Positions 25,006-34,265 are shown, counted from the first letter of the stretch. The stretch is DNA of 64,000 nucleotides from Alcaligenes faecalis (GCF_041521385.1 NZ_CP168006.1:3915648-3979647), one strand, 5' to 3'. The notes: generated by a model not told the origin, from the letters alone. Numbers and translations: made by a program.

Positions 25006-26604
25006 ATGAGCAACCTGCTTAAGGACCGCTTGCGTCCTGCCAAAGCCTTAGCCGCCGTCTGGGCTACCCTTGCCATTACCGCTATTGCCCCCGTGGCGGT
25101 CAGTGCTCAAACCACGCTGACCGCCGTAATGGAAGCGCCCTTGCGTTCCCTGGACCCAGTCATTACCACCTCCTACATTGTGCGTAACTACGGCTATATG
25201 GTGTACGACACCTTGTTGGCGGAAGATGCGCAGGGGCAGGTCAAACCCCAGATGCTGGAAGGCTGGAAAGTGTCTGAGGACGGCCAGACCTACACCATGA
25301 CCTTGCGTGAAAACCTGCGCTGGCATGATGGCTCGCCGGTAACGGCTGAAGATGCGGTCGAGTCCATCAAACGCTGGATTCAGCTGGACAAGATGGGACA
25401 GATCATGACGGAGTTTCTGATCAAGATGGAGGTCGTGGATGATCGCTCCTTTGTGATGCAGTTCTCTTTCCCGACCGATATTGCCTTGCGCGCCATGGGC
25501 AAGCCCAGCTCCTTGCCTTTGTTCGTCATGCCCAAGGAGGTGGCACGCACGCCGGTCAGCCAGGCAATTACTTCTACCGTGGGTTCGGGACCATTCCGCT
25601 TTGTGGAGAAGGAATATCGACCAGGTGTGCAGGCTGTGTTCGAGAAAAACCCGGACTACGTACCCCGTAATGAGCCAGCCAGCGGTTTGGCCGGTGGCAA
25701 GCAGGTCAAGGTAGACCGTGTGCGTTGGGTCGCCATGCCGGATGCCATGACCGGGGTGAACGCGCTGCGCAGTGGCGAGATTGATGTGATCGACCAGGTT
25801 CAGTTGGACCTCTTGCCCTTGCTACAAAACGAGTCGGACATTGTTCTGAATGCCTCCACGGCGCGGGGCGCGCAGACCGAGATGCGCTTTAACTTCCTGC
25901 AGCCGCCATTCAATAACAAGCAAGTACGGCAGGCCGCCATGATGGCGCTGAACCAGAAGCCCTTGATGCAGGCGCAGGTCGGCAACCCGGACTATTTTGA
26001 AACCTGCGGTGCGGTGTTTGGCTGCCGCAGCGTATTCCCGTCACAAGCCGGTTCTGAAGCCTACTTCAAGGGTGATGCCGCCGGTGCGAAAAAACTGCTG
26101 GAGCAGGCCGGTTACAAGGGTGAGCCCGTGGTCTTGCTGCATCCCACCGACTTCCTGACCTCGCCCGTGGTGCCGGTGATTGCCCAGCAACTGCGCAATG
26201 CCGGGTTCACCGTCAACGTGGAAGCCATGGACTGGCAAACCGTGCAGACTCGCCGCACGTCCAAGCGTCCTGTGCAAGAGGGCGGCTGGAGCATCATCAC
26301 CACCTATTCGGGTCTGGTGGACGTAAGCAATCCGTTGAGTTTCATGGCAGTGGCCTCCAACGGCGACAAGGCCTGGTTTGGCTGGCCGGATGTTCCTGCC
26401 ATTGAAAAGACACGCATGGAGTTTGCCCGCGCCAGTGGCGAGTCCGAGCTGGGTCGTTTGGCTACGGACCTGCAAAAACACATCATGGATGAAGGTGTGA
26501 TCGTCCCCCTTGGCGAGTTCAAGATGGTCAGCGCCATGCGCAAGAACCTGAATGGCTTTTTGCAAACCCCGGTTCCGGTCTTCTGGAATGTGGAGAAGCG
26601 ATGA
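25006..26604 (+). CDS. ABC transporter substrate-binding protein, peptide/opine type (SBP_bac_5)
   Basis: A 532-residue periplasmic binding protein with a signal peptide ending near PVAVSAQ. The start is ATG 25006, after CTGGAGAGAC; the open frame begins at 24943 but without a start signal. Family markers are LDPVITTSYIVRNYGYMVYDTL, GWKVSEDGQTYTMTLRENLRWHDG and SAVTAEDAVESIKRW-like text, then a disulfide-type pair CGAVFGC. It delivers peptides or peptide-like compounds to the permeases that follow (26601, 27570). Binding-pocket residues cannot be assigned from sequence, so the ligand is inferred only from the neighbouring enzymes. Confidence 0.9.
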   Translation: MSNLLKDRLRPAKALAAVWATLAITAIAPVAVSAQTTLTAVMEAPLRSLDPVITTSYIVRNYGYMVYDTLLAEDAQGQVKPQMLEGWKVSEDGQTYTMTLRENLRWHDGSPVTAEDAVESIKRWIQLDKMGQIMTEFLIKMEVVDDRSFVMQFSFPTDIALRAMGKPSSLPLFVMPKEVARTPVSQAITSTVGSGPFRFVEKEYRPGVQAVFEKNPDYVPRNEPASGLAGGKQVKVDRVRWVAMPDAMTGVNALRSGEIDVIDQVQLDLLPLLQNESDIVLNASTARGAQTEMRFNFLQPPFNNKQVRQAAMMALNQKPLMQAQVGNPDYFETCGAVFGCRSVFPSQAGSEAYFKGDAAGAKKLLEQAGYKGEPVVLLHPTDFLTSPVVPVIAQQLRNAGFTVNVEAMDWQTVQTRRTSKRPVQEGGWSIITTYSGLVDVSNPLSFMAVASNGDKAWFGWPDVPAIEKTRMEFARASGESELGRLATDLQKHIMDEGVIVPLGEFKMVSAMRKNLNGFLQTPVPVFWNVEKR

Positions 26605-27542
26605 TTGGGCTTATTTTCAAGCGCGTACTGGCCACCATCCCGGTATTGCTGATTGTGGCGCTGGTGATCTTTGTGGTCCTGCGCATGACACATGGCGATG
26701 CCGCGGTGCTGGTGGCGGGGGATAACGCGACAGATGCACAGATCGCGGAAATCCGTCACCAGATGGGGCTGGACCAGCCAGTGCCGGTGCAGTTCGTGCA
26801 ATGGCTGGGCAGCATGGTGCAAGGGGACTTTGGCACGTCCCTGATCTCCAGCCGCCCGGTCAAGGATCTGGTGCTGGATCGTCTGGGGCCTACGGTTTCG
26901 CTGACCTTGCTGACCCTGGCCTACACCCTGGCCATTTCCATTCCGTTGGGGGTGTGCTCGGCCTGGTATCGGGGCAAGTCTCTGGATCGCTTGGTGATGG
27001 CAGGGTCGGTGGCGGGCTTTTCCGTGCCGGTATTCATCGTGGCTTACTTGTTGATCCTGCTGTTCTCGCTGGAGCTGCGCTGGTTGCCGGTACAGGGCTA
27101 CAAGCCCTTGAGTGAAGGCCTGTGGGAACACTTGCGGCATTTGATTCTGCCTGCGGTGTCCCTGGGCACGGTGTACATCGCCCTGATCACCCGCATTGTG
27201 CGCACCAGTGTGATCGACACCTTGAACGAGGATTACATCCGCACCGCCCGTGCCAAGGGCCTGAATGAGCGTCGTGTCCTGACACGTCACGCCCTGGGCA
27301 ATGCGGCGGTTCCCATCCTGACGATTATCGGCATCAGCATCACCATGCTGATCGGCGGAGTGGTGGTAACGGAATCGGTCTTCAACATTCCGGGGCTGGG
27401 ACGTTTGGTGCTGGATGCGGTGCTGTCCCGCGACTTTACGGTGATTCAGAGCCTGATCGTGCTGTTTTCGCTGGTGTATGTAGGGGTGAATCTGCTGATT
27501 GATATCTCCTACATGCTGGTCGATCCCCGTATCGATTATTGA
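26601..27542 (+). CDS. ABC transporter permease, DppB-like
   Basis: A 313-residue inner-membrane permease with six predicted helices. The N-terminal FKRVLATIPVLLIVALVIFV helix, the large periplasmic loop with DAAVLVAG and IRHQMGLDQPVPVQF, and the coupling motif RTARAKGLNERRVLTRHALGN (EAA-like loop) are those of the DppB/OppB family. It overlaps the binding-protein stop by four bases (ATGA) and precedes the second permease by 27 bases. Confidence 0.93.
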   Translation: MIGLIFKRVLATIPVLLIVALVIFVVLRMTHGDAAVLVAGDNATDAQIAEIRHQMGLDQPVPVQFVQWLGSMVQGDFGTSLISSRPVKDLVLDRLGPTVSLTLLTLAYTLAISIPLGVCSAWYRGKSLDRLVMAGSVAGFSVPVFIVAYLLILLFSLELRWLPVQGYKPLSEGLWEHLRHLILPAVSLGTVYIALITRIVRTSVIDTLNEDYIRTARAKGLNERRVLTRHALGNAAVPILTIIGISITMLIGGVVVTESVFNIPGLGRLVLDAVLSRDFTVIQSLIVLFSLVYVGVNLLIDISYMLVDPRIDY

Positions 27543-27569
27543 GCCCTCGCTTTTTACAGGTAGAACACT

Positions 27570-28409
27570 ATGCAAAAGCTCAACAAATTGAAGAAAGTGG
27601 TCGCCAGCCATTCGGCCCGTGCCGCCTTGCTGTTCCTGATCCTGATGGCCGCCATGGCGATTTTTGCTCCCTTTCTGGGCACGCAAGATCCCACCCTGCT
27701 GGACCCCAGCGTGCGTCTGCAACCGCCTTCCGAGCAGTTCTGGCTGGGGACGGATGCACTGGGCCGGGACCTGTATTCCCGTGTGGTGTACGGGGCGCAA
27801 GTGTCCTTCATGGTGGGGTTCGGTGTCCTGGCCATCAGCGTGTTCTTTGGCGTGATTCTGGGTTCGCTGGCGGGTTATTTCCGCCGTCTGGACGCGGTCA
27901 TCATGCGAGTGATGGATGGGGTGATGGCTATCCCTGGCATCTTGCTGGCCATTGCGCTGGTGTCGGTGTCCGGTGCCAGCCTGACCACGGTACTGATCGC
28001 CATTGCCATCCCGGAGATTCCTCGCATGACGCGGCTGGTACGGGGCGTAATCCTTAGCGTGCGTTCCGAGCCGTATGTGGAAGCGGCCATGACGGTGGGG
28101 ACCTCGGCCTACGTGATCTTGTCGCGCCATATGTTCCCCAACACCTTCGCACCCTTGATTGTGCAGGGCACTTATGTGTTTGCCTCGGCGGTGCTGCTGG
28201 AAGCGATCTTGAGTTTCCTGGGGGCGGGCATCCCTCCCGAGATGGCCTCCTGGGGCAACATCATCGCCGAAGGTCGCCTGTACTTTCAGTTGATTCCCGG
28301 CATCGTGCTGTACCCCGGCATTGTGCTGTCCATCACCATTCTCAGTATCAACGTCCTGGGCGACGCTTTGCGCGATGCTCTGGATCCCAAGCTGGTCACA
28401 CGGCTGTAA
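27570..28409 (+). CDS. ABC transporter permease, DppC-like
   Basis: A 279-residue permease partner of the gene at 26601, with the DppC/OppC pattern: a short cytosolic N-terminus, one helix (AALLFLILMAAMAIFAPFLG), a periplasmic segment with GTDALGRDLYSRVVYGAQ, and five further helices. The EAA-type coupling loop reads EAAMTVGTSAYVILSRHMFPN. The C-terminus (NVLGDALRDALDPKL) is typical. The ribosome site is weak (CAGGTAGAACACT), suggesting translational coupling to the upstream gene. Confidence 0.94.
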   Translation: MQKLNKLKKVVASHSARAALLFLILMAAMAIFAPFLGTQDPTLLDPSVRLQPPSEQFWLGTDALGRDLYSRVVYGAQVSFMVGFGVLAISVFFGVILGSLAGYFRRLDAVIMRVMDGVMAIPGILLAIALVSVSGASLTTVLIAIAIPEIPRMTRLVRGVILSVRSEPYVEAAMTVGTSAYVILSRHMFPNTFAPLIVQGTYVFASAVLLEAILSFLGAGIPPEMASWGNIIAEGRLYFQLIPGIVLYPGIVLSITILSINVLGDALRDALDPKLVTRL

Positions 28410-28433
28410 ATGACGAGGGCAGGAGACATAACA

Positions 28434-30077
28434 ATGAATACCTCTACGACCAAGCCCCACTGTGTTTTGTCGGTGAAGGACTTGTGCATTGAAACCAAAG
28501 CGGCTCAACCCCGCCTGTTGGTGAACAAGCTCTGCTTCGATGTGTATGCAGGCGAGACCTTGTGCATTGTGGGCGAGTCTGGCTCGGGCAAATCCTTGAG
28601 TTCCTTTGCCATCATGGGCTTGCTGCCACCCGATACCTTGCGTGTCAGCCAGGGCAGTATCGAGCTGATGGGCGAGAATCTGCTGACCATGAACAAGGAG
28701 CATTTGCTGTCCTTGCGCGCTTCGGCCATGTCCATGGTGTTTCAGGAGCCCATGACCGCCCTGAATCCGGTGCAGCGGGTGGGTGAACAGATCGACGAAG
28801 TGATCCGTATCCACGAAAAGAACAACTCCCGGCTGGAGCGTCGCCAACGTGTGATCAATATGCTGGAGCGCGTGCGTTTGCCGGAGCCGGAAAAGCTTTT
28901 CATGGCCTATCCGCATGAGCTGTCGGGCGGTCAGCGCCAGCGCATCATGATTGCCATGGCCTTGATCCTGCAGCCACGTTTGTTGATTGCGGATGAACCC
29001 ACCACGGCACTGGATGTGACCACGCAAAAGCAGATTCTGAGTCTGATCAAGGAACTGCAAAGCGAATGCGGCACCTCGGTCATTTTTGTGACGCACGACT
29101 TTGGTGTGGTGGCGGATATTGCCGACCGGATTCTGGTGATGAAGCGTGGCGATAGTGTGGAGATGGGCACGTGTCAGCAGATTCTGTCCAATCCCAAAGC
29201 AGCCTATACCCGCTCCCTGATTGCTTCCGTTCCCAATGTGCATCCGCCTGCAAAAGAGGAAGTGCAAAACGAGGTCGTGCTGAGCGCCCGTGGTTTGGGC
29301 AAGGTCTATGGCTCGGACTGCTGGTTCTCCAAGGGGCGCAAGATGCACGCGCTCAGCGACATCAATCTGGATATACGTCGTGATGAAGTGCTGGGTGTCG
29401 TGGGGGAGTCCGGCTCGGGCAAATCCACTTTGGCGCGCTGCATTATTGGTCTGGTCGAAGCCAGCTCGGGGCAGATCACCTTGAACGGTGAAACCTTGCC
29501 CGCCGCCTGCAAGGACCGCCGCCTGGCGCAGCGGCGCAAAGTGCAGATTGTGTTTCAGGACCCGTATCGCTCGCTGAATCCTCGCGTGACGATTGGCCAG
29601 TCTTTGACAGAGGGTATGCACAACATCGGCGTTGATCCCAAAGTCGCTATCGAACGCGTGACCGAGGTCTTGTCCATTGTGGGCCTGGACGCGGATGTGC
29701 TGGAACGCTATCCGCATCAGTTCTCGGGCGGCCAACGGCAGCGACTTTGTCTGGCCCGCGCCATTGTGATGGAGCCGGATGTATTGATTGCGGACGAATC
29801 CGTGTCGGCGCTGGATGTGCTGGTGCAAGAGCAGGTGCTCAAGTTGCTGGTGGATATCAAGCGCAAAACTGGCGTTGCCATCCTGTTCATTACCCATGAC
29901 TTGCGTGTTGCCGCGCAGATTTCTGACCGCATTGTGGTGATGCAAAAGGGCCGGATTGTGGAGGCCGGGGACCCAGGGCGTGTCATTAGTCAGCCTAGCC
30001 AGGCTTACACCCGTGAACTGGTGGAATCCGCACCCGGTGTGCATTGGGATTTTCAGAATTTTTGTGCTTATGCCTGA
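28434..30077 (+). CDS. Fused double ABC ATPase, DppD-DppF type
   Basis: A 547-residue ATPase with two complete nucleotide-binding domains. Domain 1 has Walker A GESGSGKSLS, signature LSGGQRQRIM and Walker B LLIADEPTTALD. Domain 2 has GESGSGKSTL, FSGGQRQRLC and VLIADESVSALD, where Ser replaces the usual Pro. Most peptide transporters encode these domains in two genes; here they are joined, as in GsiA/YejF. The start is ATG 28434 after GGCAGGAGA; the earlier ATG at 28410, touching the permease stop, has no ribosome site. It powers the transporter encoded from 25006. Confidence 0.92.
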   Translation: MNTSTTKPHCVLSVKDLCIETKAAQPRLLVNKLCFDVYAGETLCIVGESGSGKSLSSFAIMGLLPPDTLRVSQGSIELMGENLLTMNKEHLLSLRASAMSMVFQEPMTALNPVQRVGEQIDEVIRIHEKNNSRLERRQRVINMLERVRLPEPEKLFMAYPHELSGGQRQRIMIAMALILQPRLLIADEPTTALDVTTQKQILSLIKELQSECGTSVIFVTHDFGVVADIADRILVMKRGDSVEMGTCQQILSNPKAAYTRSLIASVPNVHPPAKEEVQNEVVLSARGLGKVYGSDCWFSKGRKMHALSDINLDIRRDEVLGVVGESGSGKSTLARCIIGLVEASSGQITLNGETLPAACKDRRLAQRRKVQIVFQDPYRSLNPRVTIGQSLTEGMHNIGVDPKVAIERVTEVLSIVGLDADVLERYPHQFSGGQRQRLCLARAIVMEPDVLIADESVSALDVLVQEQVLKLLVDIKRKTGVAILFITHDLRVAAQISDRIVVMQKGRIVEAGDPGRVISQPSQAYTRELVESAPGVHWDFQNFCAYA

Positions 30078-30196
30078 TTAACACGGCTGTTGGGGCTGTG
30101 TTGATTGTGCAGAGCTAAATCCTGCTGCTGGAGTGCGGCAGGGCGTATCGAATCCCGCCCAGGGCGGATCTTAATGGTTGATGGAGTTCAAATCTC

Positions 30197-31132
30197 ATGT
30201 CCAGGTTTGTCAATGTCGCAGCGGCTCAGTTGGGCCCTATCGCGCGCAGCGAAACTAAAAAACAAGTGGTTGACCGCTTGCTGGCCCATTTGCATCAGGC
30301 CAAAAAAATGGATGTTGATGTGGTGGTGTTTCCCGAGCTGGCACTGACCACGTTTTTCCCGCGCTGGTTCAGCGAGGATATTTCTGATTTTGATTGTTTT
30401 TATGAAACCCAGATGCCGGGGCCGGACACCCAGCCCCTGTTTGATGCTGCTGCCAAATTGCAGATCGGTTTCTACCTGGGCTATGCCGAGCTGGTCATTG
30501 AAAACGGCGTAAAGCGTCGCTTCAACGTATCCATTCTGGTCGATAAAACCGGCACGATTGTGGGCAAGTACCGCAAGGTGCATTTGCCCGGTCATGGCCA
30601 GGACGAGCCCTGGCGTGCTTTCCAGCATCTGGAGAAGTACTATTTCGAGCCCGGACACGAGTTCGGTGTGTGGTCGGCCTTCGGGGGCGTGATGGGCATG
30701 GCCTTGTGCAACGACCGCCGCTGGTCGGAAACCTATCGCGTCATGGGTTTGAAGGGCGTGGAAATGGTTATGCTGGGCTACAACACGCCGGTTCATAATC
30801 CGCCCGCACCCGAGCACGACGATCTGTCCATGTTCCATAACCATCTGGTGATGCAGGCCGGGGCCTATCAGAACGGCACCTGGGTGGTGGGTGTGGCCAA
30901 GGCGGGTAGCGAAGAGGGCATTGAGATGATTGGCGGCAGCGCCATCATTGCGCCGTCTGGCGAGATTGTTGCGGCTTGCTCGACCAAGGGGGACGAGCTG
31001 GCGATTGCCCGTTGCGATCTGGATCTGTGCCATTCCTACAAGAGTACGACCTTCAACTTTGAGCGTCATCGTCGGCCAGAAGCGTATGGCCTGATCAGCT
31101 CGCAACGTGGAGCGGTGGTGCCATGGGCGTGA
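30197..31132 (+). CDS. N-carbamoyl-D-amino acid amidohydrolase
   Basis: A 311-residue nitrilase-superfamily amidase. It matches Agrobacterium DCase closely along its length: VFPELALTTFFPRW with catalytic Glu47, VGKYRKVHLPGH with Lys127, and ALCNDRRWSETYRVMG with nucleophile Cys171, then LGYNTPVHNPP and QAGAYQNGTW. The enzyme splits N-carbamoyl-D-amino acids to D-amino acid, ammonia and carbon dioxide. No hydantoinase gene is nearby, so the carbamoyl substrate must come from elsewhere. The preceding 119 bases (30078-30196) contain small hairpins but no clear promoter. It overlaps the next gene by ten bases. Confidence 0.93.
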   Translation: MSRFVNVAAAQLGPIARSETKKQVVDRLLAHLHQAKKMDVDVVVFPELALTTFFPRWFSEDISDFDCFYETQMPGPDTQPLFDAAAKLQIGFYLGYAELVIENGVKRRFNVSILVDKTGTIVGKYRKVHLPGHGQDEPWRAFQHLEKYYFEPGHEFGVWSAFGGVMGMALCNDRRWSETYRVMGLKGVEMVMLGYNTPVHNPPAPEHDDLSMFHNHLVMQAGAYQNGTWVVGVAKAGSEEGIEMIGGSAIIAPSGEIVAACSTKGDELAIARCDLDLCHSYKSTTFNFERHRRPEAYGLISSQRGAVVPWA

Positions 31133-32304
31133 ACGAACATACAAAAATGGACCTGGCCTGGGATGCGGTCAGTCTGACGCAAGCCTTTGTGCGCATTCCC
31201 AGCTTGTCCGGGCAAGAGCAGGCCATGGCGGACTTTGTGCAGCAAGTCATGCGGGAGTTGGGTTTTGACCAGATCAGCGTGGACGGCAAGGGGTCGGTGC
31301 TGGGCTTTGTAGGCCCGGCCCAGGCTCCGCTGGCCTTGTTGTTCGATGCCCATATGGATGTGGTGCCTATCGCCGGAACCTGGACGGTTGAGCCTTTTGG
31401 GGCGCAGATCAAGGATGGCCGCATGTATGGGCGCGGCACCAGTGATATGAAGGCAGGCTTGGCCGCTGCTCTGTGTGGCGCGGCGGCAGCGGCTCGTAGC
31501 GGGGCCTTGAAACAGCGTATTGCCGTGTCTGCCAGTGTGATGGAGGAAGTGATCGAAGGCTATGCCTTGTCTCATGCTCTGGAACAATGCACGCCGGGTG
31601 CCGTGGTGATTTGTGAGCCCTCGCGTTTGCGCATCATGGTTGGGCAGAAAGGGCGGCAGGAGATTCTGTTGCGTCTGCAAGGCCGTCCAGCCCATGCGGC
31701 CTTGCCGCATCTGGGGATGAATCCCATTCAGGCGGCAGCCAAGGCGATTTCTGCGTTGCAGACGCTGGATTTGCCCAAGGATGCCCAAGTGGGCCAAGCC
31801 TTGCTGGTGCCAACCGACATTATTTCTGACCCGCACCCGTCCATTTCCTTGATTCCTTCTTCTGTCACCGTCCGTTTTGATCGACGCACGCTGGTCGGTG
31901 AAAGCAGCGAATCGGTGTTGAAACAAATGGAGCAATGCTTGCAAGCCGCAGGCGTGGAGGGCTTTTCGCTGGAGCTGGTGGACAGTCAGGTACAAACGTA
32001 TACAGGTCAGCAGGCCAGCCCGGAGCGGGACTTGCCCGCCTGGCGGCTGGATGAGTCCGCACCCTTGGCCCAAGCCATGGTGCAAGCGGTTCAGCAAGCC
32101 GGGCGTGTGGTGGAAATGGATACCTGGTGGTTTTGCACCAATGGGTCCGAATCTGCCGGGCGACGTGGCATTCCCACTATCGGCTTGGGACCGGGCGAGG
32201 AAGCACAGGCACATACGGCGGATGAGTCGGTAGCGATCGACGATGTTTTGGGGGCCAAGGACATTTACGAACAGCTTTGCCTTCAACTGGCGGGACAAGC
32301 GTAA
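31123..32304 (+). CDS. M20-family metallohydrolase, YgeY-like
   Basis: A 393-residue zinc-dependent hydrolase of the ArgE/DapE group, closest in pattern to YgeY: LLFDAHMDVVPIAGTWTVEPF (zinc His/Asp), GRGTSDMKAGLAA, SASVMEEVIEGYALSH (catalytic Glu pair), and VGQKGRQEILLRLQGRPAHA for the lid domain. In E. coli, ygeY is next to ygeX (dpaL) and hyuA; the same association here supports a role in diaminopropionate or ureido amino acid breakdown, perhaps as a deacylase or dipeptidase. The exact substrate is unknown. It overlaps the DCase gene and is followed by the M81 gene 19 bases on. Confidence 0.85.
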   Translation: MGVNEHTKMDLAWDAVSLTQAFVRIPSLSGQEQAMADFVQQVMRELGFDQISVDGKGSVLGFVGPAQAPLALLFDAHMDVVPIAGTWTVEPFGAQIKDGRMYGRGTSDMKAGLAAALCGAAAAARSGALKQRIAVSASVMEEVIEGYALSHALEQCTPGAVVICEPSRLRIMVGQKGRQEILLRLQGRPAHAALPHLGMNPIQAAAKAISALQTLDLPKDAQVGQALLVPTDIISDPHPSISLIPSSVTVRFDRRTLVGESSESVLKQMEQCLQAAGVEGFSLELVDSQVQTYTGQQASPERDLPAWRLDESAPLAQAMVQAVQQAGRVVEMDTWWFCTNGSESAGRRGIPTIGLGPGEEAQAHTADESVAIDDVLGAKDIYEQLCLQLAGQA

Positions 32305-32323
32305 GAGCAAACGGAGACAAGTG

Positions 32324-33856
32324 ATGCGTATTGCAGTAGCGGGTTTTCAGCACGAGACCAATACCTTTGGCCCGGCCATGGCAACGATGGCGGACTTTGA
32401 GCATGGGGGCGGCTGGCCGGGAATGTGCCGGGCCGAGGCGATTGAACCTGCCTTGCGTGGTGCCAACATCCCGGCAGCCGGGTTTATGGCTGCCGCTGCA
32501 CCAGCCGGGGTCGAGTGCGTCCCGCTACTGTGGGCTGCCGCCAGTCCTTCCGCTCCAGTTGAAGCCATGACTTATGAGGCGATCGTGGCGGAGATTCTGT
32601 ACCGCCTGGAGCAAGTTCTGCCCGTGGATGCGGTGTATCTGGATTTACATGGCGCCATGGTGGCCGAGCATCGCGATGATGGGGAAGGGCATTTGCTGGT
32701 TCTGGTGCGCGAGATGGTGGGACCGGATGTGCCAGTGGTCGCCAGTCTGGATTTGCACGCCAACGTCAGCGACACCATGCTGGCGCAGGCCGACATGCTG
32801 GTGGCTTACAAAACCTACCCGCATGTGGATATGGGGCAAACGGGTGAGCGTACTTTTCAGGCGCTGATGCGCTGTCTGCAAAGCGGTCGTCGCCCTGAAT
32901 TGGCCTGGCATCGATTGCCTTTCCTGATCCCGGCGATCTGGCAAAGCACCGAGATGGAACCGGCGGCCAGCCTGTACCGTCACTTGTCATCGCTGGAAGA
33001 AAGAGAAGGCGAGGGGAGCGTGTCGTTCGCCATGGGCTTTCCTGCCGCGGACGTGCCGGAATGCGGAGCGGTTTTGTGGGCCTACGCCCAGACCCAGCAA
33101 GAAGCCGATAGCCGTTTGGCAGACTTTCTGGACGAGGTGCTTGATAAAGCCCAAGCCTTCCAAGGCAAGCTTTACGAACCGGACGAAGCCGTGCAATGGG
33201 CGCTGAGTCACCCCGGCAAAGGCCCGGTGATCATTGCCGATGCTCATGACAATCCCGGTGGCGGGGCCAGCTCCGATACCTGTGGGCTCTTGCGCGCCTT
33301 GCTGAAAGCCAAGGTATCGGATGCCGCTTTAGGCTTGATCGTGGACCCGGAAAGCGCCGCTCTGGTGCACCAGGCAGGGGCTGGTAAAACCATCGGGCTG
33401 TCCTTAGGCGGTAAGTCCGGTGTTCCCGGTGATATGCCCTTGCAGGCACGCTTTTATATCGAGTCCGTATCTGATGGCCAGTTCCGCGCCACTGGCCCGT
33501 ACTACGCAGGCTGCGCCATGAACCTGGGCCCCAGCGCCTGTTTGCGCATAGAGGGCGTGCGTATCGTTCTGGCCTCCTACAAGTCGCAGATGGCGGATCA
33601 AAGCATGTTCCGTTTTGTCGGGATAGAGCCGGAACAGATGAAGATACTGGTCCTGAAAAGCGCCGTGCACTTCAGAGCGGACTTTGGCAGTATCAGCGAC
33701 CGCATTATTGTCGGAGCAGCACCGGGAGGAGTTTCCATGCGCACAACAGACTTGCCGTGGGAGCGTTTACCGGCAGAGCGCCTGCTGTATCCCGGTGGCC
33801 CCAGCCTGTCCCAATGGCGAATCATGCAATCAGAAGGGCGGGCCTGTTCACAATAG
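32324..33856 (+). CDS. M81-family metallopeptidase, MlrC-like
   Basis: A 510-residue protein of the M81 (DUF1485 plus MlrC C-terminal) family. MRIAVAGFQHETNTFGPAMA is the family N-terminus. The likely zinc ligands fall in VYLDLHGAMVAEH and ASLDLHANVS; DAHDNPGGGASSDT marks the C-terminal domain. MlrC itself cleaves the linear peptide left after microcystin opening; most homologues are uncharacterised. The start at ATG 32324 follows GGAGACAAGTG; an upstream in-frame extension lies in the previous gene. As last gene in the cluster it may process a peptide-like substrate taken up by the ABC transporter. Confidence 0.88.
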   Translation: MRIAVAGFQHETNTFGPAMATMADFEHGGGWPGMCRAEAIEPALRGANIPAAGFMAAAAPAGVECVPLLWAAASPSAPVEAMTYEAIVAEILYRLEQVLPVDAVYLDLHGAMVAEHRDDGEGHLLVLVREMVGPDVPVVASLDLHANVSDTMLAQADMLVAYKTYPHVDMGQTGERTFQALMRCLQSGRRPELAWHRLPFLIPAIWQSTEMEPAASLYRHLSSLEEREGEGSVSFAMGFPAADVPECGAVLWAYAQTQQEADSRLADFLDEVLDKAQAFQGKLYEPDEAVQWALSHPGKGPVIIADAHDNPGGGASSDTCGLLRALLKAKVSDAALGLIVDPESAALVHQAGAGKTIGLSLGGKSGVPGDMPLQARFYIESVSDGQFRATGPYYAGCAMNLGPSACLRIEGVRIVLASYKSQMADQSMFRFVGIEPEQMKILVLKSAVHFRADFGSISDRIIVGAAPGGVSMRTTDLPWERLPAERLLYPGGPSLSQWRIMQSEGRACSQ

Positions 33857-33913
33857 CTTTGCATTTTTTACCCAAGTAGGTATACTCCTGCCTTCACGGT
33901 TTTGATGCAGATT

Positions 33914-33931
33914 AGCTCGGTAAAACGAGCT
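33914..33931 (+). terminator. Weak possible terminator after the M81 gene
   Basis: AGCTCG and CGAGCT form a 6-bp stem with a GTAAAA loop, 57 bases after the stop codon and followed by TTGAAAA. The stem is short, so this is only a candidate for the end of the catabolic operon. Confidence 0.3.
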
Positions 33932-34030
33932 TTGAAAATCAGACCGCCTGTTCAGACAAGTGTGGATTTCGATCGGCACCGAGACTAACTATCAATAATC
34001 TCAAATCGAAAGAAAAAATCTAAAAAACAC

Positions 34031-34059
34031 TTGCAAGAAAGGAAGAACAGGGTTATAGT
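34031..34059 (+). promoter_or_regulatory. Promoter of the tRNA-Pro gene
   Basis: TTGCAA (34031-34036) and TATAGT (34054-34059) are spaced 17 bases apart. The expected start of transcription lies a few bases before the mature tRNA 5' end at 34070. Confidence 0.65.
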
Positions 34060-34067
34060 TTAATTCT

Positions 34068-34146
<79 letters not shown>

Positions 34147-34152
34147 AATTTT

Positions 34153-34188
34153 AAAAGGCCTACAGCATTTTTGCTGTAGGCCTTTTTT
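34153..34188 (+). terminator. Terminator after tRNA-Pro
   Basis: AAAAGGCCTACAGC pairs with GCTGTAGGCCTTTT around a short T-rich loop, followed by further T residues. It begins seven bases after the tRNA and is a textbook Rho-independent terminator, so the tRNA is a single-gene transcript. Confidence 0.92.
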
Positions 34189-34265
34189 CATTGCTGTGAG
34201 CTGCCTGCCGTACCTTGATCTGTTCCCGCCGTGCTTTGTACCGGCGGGTTCCGGTATCCCCACTA

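Noticed and set aside
26304..30044. A 1246-codon open frame on the minus strand
   Set aside because: It runs antisense to four well-recognised ABC transporter genes. Its product is His/Gln/Arg-rich low-complexity text without domains, as expected for a frame opposite GC-rich coding DNA.
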